Source: Cyanobacteriota bacterium (GTDB taxonomy: Bacteria; Cyanobacteriota; Cyanobacteriia; PCC-6307; Cyanobiaceae). From it: DNA of 18,453 bases. How positions within the stretch are numbered: the stretch's first letter is position 1; each line of letters starts with the position of its first letter. The translations under genes were made by a program, and so were the position numbers. Shown here piece after piece: positions 13,283 to 18,453 of the stretch. The notes beneath the pieces were generated by a model. That model was not told the origin of the DNA, searched no databases, and saw nothing but the letters and a program-made list of their open reading frames with translations. The stretch covers positions 1 through 18,453 of the forward strand of contig JAPLIF010000222.1 of assembly GCA_026389255.1 (NCBI GenBank), in the 5' to 3' direction.

Positions 13283-14740
13283 TCAGGCTTCGGCCCTGGC
13301 CAGCCATAGCCCCAGGCCCCCGGCCCCCATCACCACCGCCAGGCACAGGCCCCCCCAGGCCGGCAGGCCCCAGCTGTCCACCGCCAGGGGCGCCGCCACC
13401 GTGATCAGCCCCCCCGCCAGCAGGGGTTGCAGCAGCAGTTGTTTGATCGAAAACGGCGTCAGCACATCGGTTCGGCCCTCCGCTTCAGCCATCTGCAAGA
13501 GCAGCAGGCCACTGGCCAGCACTCCGGTTGCCTGGCCAAATTCCACCAGGCTGCGTTCAAACCAGGGCGTCGGCATCAGGCGGCGCCCCAATAGGAGCAC
13601 GACCCCCAGATTCCAGGCCAGCCCCGCCACGGACAGGGCCAGCAGCGGCTGCCAGCCCCGGGCCAGGAGGCCCAGGTCAAGGGAGGCGGTCGCGGCCACA
13701 ATCAGCAGATCGGCCGCCAGGGTGCCGATGCGTTGTTGCACCGGTGCCGAAGCCCAGGCCGTCAGGTTCCACCGTTCGAGCACCCAGCGCACCAGCAGGG
13801 AAGCGAGCAGGGCCAGCGGAAACACCGGCAGGGCATCGACCACAACGGCCACGCCTCCCCCCAGGCGATCGGCCGCCAGAGCCAGCAGCAGCCGGACCCC
13901 CCAGCCCAGGGCCACGGCCACCCCCGCCAGACCCAGATTGACCAGCCAGCGGGCGACGGCCGCTTGGGGCCCAGGCTCGGCGGCCAGGGCGGGTGCCGGG
14001 GAGGCGGGTGCGGTGTCAGGAGTCGGCGGTCCTTTTCCAGGACTATCGCCCGGGTTCTCCAGGGCGCCGAGCACCGTTAGCGTTTCCGCCTGCTGGACTT
14101 CACCAGGGGATGGGGTCGCCAGCCAGCCGCGCCAGCGACCCCACACCACCAGGAGCCCTCCCACCAGGCTGGCTGTCAAAAGACCCACCGTCGCCATGGC
14201 CAGACCCAGGTCCTGGCCCCCCTCAAGCCCGAGACGTTCATAGGTGGGCCCCATGGCCGCCGCTGATCCATGGCCCCCCTCGAAGGCCACCTCGATCAGG
14301 CAGGCCATCACCGGACTTACCCCCAGCCACGGTTGCAGCACCAGCCCCACCACCAGCGCCCCCACCAGGAACTGACCGAAGGCCATGATCAGGGCCAGCA
14401 GGATCTGGGCCCGCAGCGGCCGCCAGAGGGCGCCAAGTTTGGGCAGGGGTTTGGCCACCAGCAAAGAGCCGAAGACCAGGGTCAATAGGGCCAGGGGCAG
14501 TTCGGCCCAGAAGGAGACCACCGCCGGCGGCAGCAGCGGCAGGGGGCTGCCCGGGGCCAGGAGCAGCCCGAGGCCCCCCGCCAGCAGGGACTCGGGCAGG
14601 CCTAGGCGCTTCATCTGGATGGCCTTGCCGATCCAGCGGCCCACCACCAGAAGCACTGCCAGGATTGCCAGGGGCAGCAGCAGCCGGCCCAGGGCCGCGA
14701 GGAGTGGGCCAGTTTCAGGCCGTTCCAGGACGGAAATCAA
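13283..14740 (-). CDS. gltS: GltS-type sodium/glutamate symporter
   Basis: Inner-membrane carrier of the glutamate:Na+ symporter (ESS) family. Both inverted halves are visible: the first carries the reentrant-loop motif in FEGGHGSAAAMGPTY (GGHG at 155-158), the second WFERSLVEFGQATGVLASGL, the family's C-terminal signature. At 485 residues it is longer than the E. coli protein (about 400). The excess includes a hydrophilic Pro/Ala/Glu-rich linker at about 209-260 between the halves. The start is TTG at 14740, overlapping the peptidase stop as TTGA, with no ATG nearby; this gives tight coupling but also leaves the start uncertain. It converges on the aldolase gene, 12 bp apart. Substrate glutamate is by family; a related dicarboxylate or amino acid is possible. 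Confidence 0.85.
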   Translation of the reverse strand: MISVLERPETGPLLAALGRLLLPLAILAVLLVVGRWIGKAIQMKRLGLPESLLAGGLGLLLAPGSPLPLLPPAVVSFWAELPLALLTLVFGSLLVAKPLPKLGALWRPLRAQILLALIMAFGQFLVGALVVGLVLQPWLGVSPVMACLIEVAFEGGHGSAAAMGPTYERLGLEGGQDLGLAMATVGLLTASLVGGLLVVWGRWRGWLATPSPGEVQQAETLTVLGALENPGDSPGKGPPTPDTAPASPAPALAAEPGPQAAVARWLVNLGLAGVAVALGWGVRLLLALAADRLGGGVAVVVDALPVFPLALLASLLVRWVLERWNLTAWASAPVQQRIGTLAADLLIVAATASLDLGLLARGWQPLLALSVAGLAWNLGVVLLLGRRLMPTPWFERSLVEFGQATGVLASGLLLLQMAEAEGRTDVLTPFSIKQLLLQPLLAGGLITVAAPLAVDSWGLPAWGGLCLAVVMGAGGLGLWLARAEA

Positions 14741-16692
14741 AGTTTCAAGTGGCGGCGGAAGAAGGCCTCCGTCGCCTCCAGCACCTGCACCTGCACGGCG
14801 CTGGCTCGAAAACCATGGCCTTCCTCGGCAAAGAGATGCAGTTCCACGGGCACCCCCCGCCGCGTCAGTTCCAGGGCCAGTCGTTCGCTCTGGGATGCGG
14901 GCACCACCCCATCCTGCAGGCCGTGGAAAAGAATCAGGGGAGTAAGTAGCTGCTCCACCTGGTTCAGGGGCGACCGGGCCCCATAGAGATCCCGCGCTTC
15001 AGGCCAGGGGCCCACGAGCCCATCGAGGTAGTGGGCCTCGAAGCGGTGGCTCACCTTCACTAGATCGGCTAGGTCGGTGACGGGGTAGCGACAGGCCCCC
15101 GCCTTGAAGGTGTCCGTTTGGCAAAGCGCCGACAGCACGGTGAAGCCCGCCGCGCTGCCCCCTTCGGTGGCCACCCGCTGCGGATCCGCCCAGCCCTGGG
15201 CCAGCACGGCCTGGGCCGCGGCGACCAAGTCCTCTACATCCACCACGCCCCACTGCCGATCGAGTCGCTGCCGATAGGCGCGGCCAAAGCCCGTCGAGCC
15301 GCCGTAGTTGACATCCAGCACGCCCCAACCGCGACTGGTCCAGAACTGAATCGACGCACTCAGCCCGGTGCGGGCCATGCCGGTGGGTCCGCTGTGGCCC
15401 TTCACCAGCAGGGGCGCTCCTGGGTGCCGGCCCCCCTCGGGTGGGTGGAACCAGGCGTGGGTGGGCCGGCCGCAAGCTCCTTCAAACCAGAGCGCTTCCG
15501 GCGGTTGCTGGTCCCTACGGGAACCGGAGACGGACGCCGTGGGGGTATGGCTCCAGCTCCGGTCGTCCAGGTTCACCTCCAGAAGCCCTGCCGTCGTGGT
15601 GGGCCCGCTGGCGATGGCCACCAGGGTGCCGTTCTCGGCGCAGAGGCCCGCCAGGTCATCCAAGGGGAGGGTCAGGGGGTGCCAGACCGCAGGGACTTTG
15701 GGCCCGGGGCCCTGACCCGGGGACGGCTCGGGCCCCATGGCCACCGTGCCCAGCTCCCACCGGCCCTGGCGGCAGGCCGCGGCGACCACGTGCTGGCCGT
15801 CCCAGGCACTGGTGCGCAGCCCATGGACCCACTGGGGCGCCCCGAATTCGGCCTCGAGGGGCAGCAGGGGTTGCCAGGGGGGTTCGGCGCCGCTGGCCAG
15901 ATGCTCGGCGTCCCGCAGAACCTCCAGGTTCCACCAACCGCTGCGGTCGTTGGCGACCACCAGATCCTTCCCCGCCCACAGGGGCTGAAACACCGAAATC
16001 CCCTGGGCTGAGCTGGCGTCAGAACCGGCGATCGGGCGCACGTCGGCAAGGTCCCCCAGGTCATCTAGTCGCCCCAGCCAGAGGCGGCTCCGCTCCCAGC
16101 CCATGTGGGGATGGTGCCATTCGACCCAGGCCAGATGGGTTCCCGAGGGACTGAGCACCGGATAGCCGCAGAAGTCAGCGGGGCGATGCAGGGTCTGGGG
16201 TTCGCCGCCGCCAAGGGGGACTGCAACCAAAAAGTCTTCTCCCCCTTGCTCCATCACGCCGATCCAGCGATCCCGGGCCCGATCGATCAGCCCGTCGCTG
16301 AAGGCCCTTGACCCCTGCTCCCAGGGCGCTGTCAGCCGGCGTGGCGGACTGACCGCCACCACATCCAGCCTTGGCTCCAGTCCAGCCGCCAGATCCAGTC
16401 GCCAAAGACAGCGATCAGCGTCGTCCACGAACACCGCGATCGTCCCATCCACCGTGTAGGCACCGCCGCCGTAGCCATGGATGCGGCTGCGCAGGTTCCA
16501 GGGGCCCGGGGTGAGGTCCCGGGGGAGCGTGCCCTGGGCCCTGCGTGCCATCAAGGTGGTGCGACCGTTCTCCTGGGGACGCTGCTCCAACCAGAACAGG
16601 CGCCCCTGGGCCAGCAATGGTTCCTTTGCCAGCGGCAGGGACCCCACGGCGATGGCCGCTGGGATCGGTGCCCCCCTACCCCTTGCTGTCAC
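14737..16692 (-). CDS. S9 family (prolyl oligopeptidase) serine peptidase
   Basis: A 651-residue peptidase with an N-terminal beta-propeller (about 1-390) gating a C-terminal alpha/beta hydrolase domain (about 400-651). The catalytic triad is visible: Ser513 in EGGSAAGF, Asp594 in FHGLQDGVVPASQ and His626 in AEEGHGFR. Oxyanion and fold features include VNYGGSTGFGRAYR and the P-loop-like stretch of DPP IV / acylaminoacyl-peptidase relatives. No signal peptide is seen, so it is probably cytosolic and trims short peptides. The start is GTG at 16692; other in-frame starts a few codons later cannot be excluded. It is followed by GltS with a TTGA overlap and is divergent from def across 46 bp. Confidence 0.92.
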   Translation of the reverse strand: MTARGRGAPIPAAIAVGSLPLAKEPLLAQGRLFWLEQRPQENGRTTLMARRAQGTLPRDLTPGPWNLRSRIHGYGGGAYTVDGTIAVFVDDADRCLWRLDLAAGLEPRLDVVAVSPPRRLTAPWEQGSRAFSDGLIDRARDRWIGVMEQGGEDFLVAVPLGGGEPQTLHRPADFCGYPVLSPSGTHLAWVEWHHPHMGWERSRLWLGRLDDLGDLADVRPIAGSDASSAQGISVFQPLWAGKDLVVANDRSGWWNLEVLRDAEHLASGAEPPWQPLLPLEAEFGAPQWVHGLRTSAWDGQHVVAAACRQGRWELGTVAMGPEPSPGQGPGPKVPAVWHPLTLPLDDLAGLCAENGTLVAIASGPTTTAGLLEVNLDDRSWSHTPTASVSGSRRDQQPPEALWFEGACGRPTHAWFHPPEGGRHPGAPLLVKGHSGPTGMARTGLSASIQFWTSRGWGVLDVNYGGSTGFGRAYRQRLDRQWGVVDVEDLVAAAQAVLAQGWADPQRVATEGGSAAGFTVLSALCQTDTFKAGACRYPVTDLADLVKVSHRFEAHYLDGLVGPWPEARDLYGARSPLNQVEQLLTPLILFHGLQDGVVPASQSERLALELTRRGVPVELHLFAEEGHGFRASAVQVQVLEATEAFFRRHLKL

Positions 16693-16738
16693 CGGTACCT
16701 CCGACTTCTGGACCCTAGAATCGACCTTGATGTTTTAG
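16693..16738. promoter_or_regulatory. 46-bp divergent gap between S9 peptidase and def
   Basis: A -10-like TAGAAT lies at 16716-16721 on the plus strand, 17 nt before the def GTG, suggesting a very short def leader. No -35 is found at normal spacing (TTGCTG at 16683-16688 is about 27 nt away). Confidence 0.3.
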
Positions 16739-17353
16739 GTGTTTTCCTTGGCGCGCAGCTTCGCCCAGATGGCCCGCCATGCCGAGCAGGGCACCACGTC
16801 CATGCTGGTGCCCAAGGAGCCCTCCGAGTTCCCTTCCCGGCGCATCCACACCCTGGGGGAACAGGAGCTTCGCCAGACAGCGCGCCGCATCGGCAAGGTG
16901 GATGAGGCGGTGCGTGAGCTGGCCAGGGACATGCTTCGCAGTATGTATACCGCCCGAGGCATTGGCCTGGCGGCTCCCCAGGTCGGGGTGCATCAGCAGC
17001 TGTTGGTCATCGACCTTGATCTGGAGGAGGCGGCCACCCCGCCGCTTGTGCTGATCAACCCGGAAATCACCGCCGCCGGGGCCTCCTGCAATACCTATGA
17101 AGAGGGGTGTCTCAGCATCCCTGGGGTCTATCTGCAGGTGGTGCGCCCGTCCGTGGTCGAAGTCAGTTTCCGCGATGACATGGGCCGCGCCCGCCGCCTC
17201 AAGGCCGATGGCCTGCTGGCTCGCTGCATCCAGCATGAAATGGACCATCTCAAGGGTGTGTTGTTCGTGGATCGGGTCACCGATACCGCCAGCCTCAGCA
17301 CCGAATTGCTGCAGCATGGTTTTGAACCCGACCACGTCCAGTCGCTGCCCTGA
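16739..17353 (+). CDS. def: peptide deformylase
   Basis: Metal-dependent enzyme that removes the N-formyl group from nascent proteins in the cytosol. All three family motifs are present: GIGLAAPQVG (74-83), EEGCLSIPG with metal ligand Cys124, and QHEMDH with His166, catalytic Glu167 and His170. The 204-residue length includes an N-terminal extension of about 50 residues (LARSFAQMARHAEQG) that I recall as usual in cyanobacterial enzymes. The GTG at 16739 retains that extension; ATG at 16769 is an alternative. A 65-aa membrane-protein gene follows after 9 bp, probably in the same transcript. Confidence 0.96.
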   Translation: MFSLARSFAQMARHAEQGTTSMLVPKEPSEFPSRRIHTLGEQELRQTARRIGKVDEAVRELARDMLRSMYTARGIGLAAPQVGVHQQLLVIDLDLEEAATPPLVLINPEITAAGASCNTYEEGCLSIPGVYLQVVRPSVVEVSFRDDMGRARRLKADGLLARCIQHEMDHLKGVLFVDRVTDTASLSTELLQHGFEPDHVQSLP

Positions 17354-17362
17354 TCCTTCGCC

Positions 17363-17560
17363 ATGCCGATGAAACCCCTGGCCGGCGTTTTGCTTGCCCT
17401 GGCCTGTGTGCTCGGCATCGCCGCCACTGGGTCGGTGTTTGAGCTCGCCTACGGCGAACCCGATCTCGGGGTCAATGCCACTCGCTTGATTTTGGCGGCC
17501 AGTATCCCCGGTTGTCTTCTGGCTTTGTTGTTCGCCATCCGCAGCAATCAGCAGGCCTGA
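17363..17560 (+). CDS. small membrane protein, 65 aa
   Basis: I recognise no named family. Two hydrophobic helices are seen (about 5-25, PLAGVLLALACVLGIAATGS, and 41-59, RLILAASIPGCLLALLFAI) separated by an acidic loop VFELAYGEPDLG, and a short basic/polar tail RSNQQA. It is likely an inner- or thylakoid-membrane protein. ATG at 17363 is followed by a second in-frame ATG at 17369; either may be the start. The 9-bp spacing from def points to co-transcription. Confidence 0.7.
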   Translation: MPMKPLAGVLLALACVLGIAATGSVFELAYGEPDLGVNATRLILAASIPGCLLALLFAIRSNQQA

Positions 17561-17580
17561 ACCCCGGCGGCCCTGGTCCC

Positions 17581-17592
17581 GCCAGGCCTGGC
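17581..17592. promoter_or_regulatory. 12-bp palindrome GCCAGGCCTGGC
   Basis: A perfect palindrome in the 78-bp gap between the 65-aa gene and the DUF3747 gene. It may be a regulator site or, in RNA with CCTGG just upstream, part of a hairpin. GC-rich chance palindromes are common here, so weight is low. Confidence 0.2.
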
Positions 17593-17638
17593 TCCCCGGA
17601 TAGGGCCCCCTCCGATTCGTCTTTTACCGCTTGCCTCC

Positions 17639-18244
17639 ATGTTCCCCTCGGCCCTTCCCCCCGCCCGATTCCCTGTCCTGGGTCTGGCAACCCTGCTCCT
17701 GATCGCATGCCTCGGCGGTGGTCTGCCGTCGCGCAGCCAGTCCCTGTTTGGGGCTGGGGAGCTGGATCAGGGCCGCTTCCTTGTGGTGGCGGCGCCCATT
17801 GGCAGCGGCATCCGTTATCAGCTCAACATCTACGAGCAGGTTCGGGGTGGCCGTCCCTGCTTCGCCGTCGCGGAGGGTCGACCGGCGGCTGTGAATCCCC
17901 TGCTGGCCAGCTTTGATTTCACCGGTGTCTGTTCCCGCTACATCGACGCCAATGGCTATTCGCTGCGGGTTGCCGATCGCGACCTCTCCTCCAGCTATCG
18001 CCTCACGGTGGTGCGCAGTCCCAATGACACCTATCTGATGGCGATGCCAACCCAGGCGGGGGCGGGGCCGGAGATGATGGTGGCCCGCACCTTCGGCAGC
18101 GCCGGCGGTTTCCTGAAGCTTGAGCTGGAGCCGGGTTGGCGGCTGATGCGCCGGCAATTCAAGGGCCGCAATCTCGGTCACGTCTATCTGTACAACCCCG
18201 CCTGGCCCTCGGCTGCGAGCGGCGGCGGCGTTGCCGTCCCTTGA
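17639..18244 (+). CDS. DUF3747 domain protein, probable lipoprotein
   Basis: A 201-residue exported protein. The N-terminal hydrophobic stretch LGLATLLLIACLGGG contains a lipobox-like LIAC with Cys24, so lipid anchoring is likely, although ordinary signal-peptidase cleavage is possible. The rest matches the cyanobacterial DUF3747 pattern as I recall it: FLVVAAPIGSGIRYQLNIYE, PLLASFDFTGVCSRYIDANG, FLKLELEPGWRLMRRQFKGR and GHVYLYNP. Two further cysteines (RPCF and GVCSRY) may pair. Function is unknown; members are secreted and often linked to envelope or cell-surface roles. ATG at 17639 gives a full signal region. Confidence 0.82.
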   Translation: MFPSALPPARFPVLGLATLLLIACLGGGLPSRSQSLFGAGELDQGRFLVVAAPIGSGIRYQLNIYEQVRGGRPCFAVAEGRPAAVNPLLASFDFTGVCSRYIDANGYSLRVADRDLSSSYRLTVVRSPNDTYLMAMPTQAGAGPEMMVARTFGSAGGFLKLELEPGWRLMRRQFKGRNLGHVYLYNPAWPSAASGGGVAVP

Positions 18245-18296
18245 GGACACCCCCTCTTGCTAGGTTGCCTGACTGTTTGCGTTCGCACAGCCTTTC

Positions 18297-18453
18297 ATGA
18301 CCCAGGTCACCGTCGGCGAAAACGAAGGGATCGAATCGGCCCTCCGCCGCTTCAAGCGCCAGGTCTCTAAGGCCGGCATCTTCGCCGACCTCAAGCGGCT
18401 GCGCCACCACGAGACCCCCACCGAGAAATACAAGCGCAAAGCGCAACAGCGTC
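18297..18453 (+). CDS. rpsU: 30S ribosomal protein S21, 3' end outside window
   Basis: Small basic protein of the 30S subunit that helps mRNA base-pair with the 16S 3' end. The first 52 codons are visible from the ATG at 18297: [20 protein letters not shown] then [20 protein letters not shown] and a Lys/Arg-rich stretch, the standard S21 N-terminal pattern. The 52-bp gap after the DUF3747 stop shows no convincing promoter or ribosome site. Confidence 0.95.
   Translation, partial: MTQVTVGENEGIESALRRFKRQVSKAGIFADLKRLRHHETPTEKYKRKAQQR

Noticed and set aside
15118..16011. 297-aa plus-strand open frame opposite the S9 peptidase
   Set aside because: The minus strand carries a complete catalytic triad; the plus frame has no motifs.
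1..18453. Search for tRNA, CRISPR, insertion-sequence ends and att sites
   Set aside because: By eye I saw no cloverleaf, no regular direct repeats with spacers, no transposase or integrase, and no paired terminal repeats. A covariance-model scan would be needed to exclude small RNAs.

Overview
The window looks like a chromosomal segment of a picocyanobacterium of the Cyanobium / Synechococcus type. The reasons are a GC-rich genome, a ctaC-ctaD-ctaE cytochrome oxidase operon with an A2-type subunit I, a DUF3747 secreted protein, a cyanobacterial-style peptide deformylase, a GltS-type carrier, and only one full HIP1 octamer (GCGATCGC) found by eye in 18 kb. The genus is inferred; no rRNA or other taxonomic marker is present.

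Layout. Positions 1-788 hold the C-terminal half or more of the cysteine desulfurase SufS, followed by a strong hairpin. Positions 886-1911 hold a Pro/Gly-rich exported protein gene broken by one in-frame TAG. A flavin amine oxidase (minus) and mtnA (plus) diverge from a 54-bp gap around 3307-3360. From about 4480 to 5860 comes an AT-richer pocket: a 48-aa lmo0937-family membrane peptide that overlaps the end of mtnA, a secreted CsbD-type stress protein, a stretch without a clear gene, and an unrecognised 93-aa exported protein. A small membrane protein (minus, 5976-6239) then stands divergent to ctaCDE (6348-9436).

Positions 9463-10825 (minus) hold the protease gene htpX and a coupled small exported-protein gene that appears frameshifted in a G tract. 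Positions 11111-13270 encode a two-domain class II aldolase / short-chain dehydrogenase. It converges on a minus-strand pair, an S9 prolyl-oligopeptidase-family peptidase followed by a GltS-type glutamate carrier, joined by a 4-nt TTGA overlap. The right end runs on the plus strand: def, a 65-aa membrane protein, a DUF3747 protein and the start of rpsU.

How the genes may work together. CtaC, CtaD and CtaE form the core of the respiratory terminal oxidase. MtnA belongs to methylthioadenosine salvage; its neighbour amine oxidase and the aldolase 7 kb away could be linked to polyamine by-product recycling, but this is conjecture. CsbD plus lmo0937 looks like a small envelope-stress cassette. The peptidase/GltS pair may release and take up amino acids. 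Most of the rest is housekeeping. I see no mobile element, CRISPR array or RNA gene. The best leads are the lmo0937/CsbD cassette, the amber-split Pro-rich protein, and the G-tract frameshift behind htpX.
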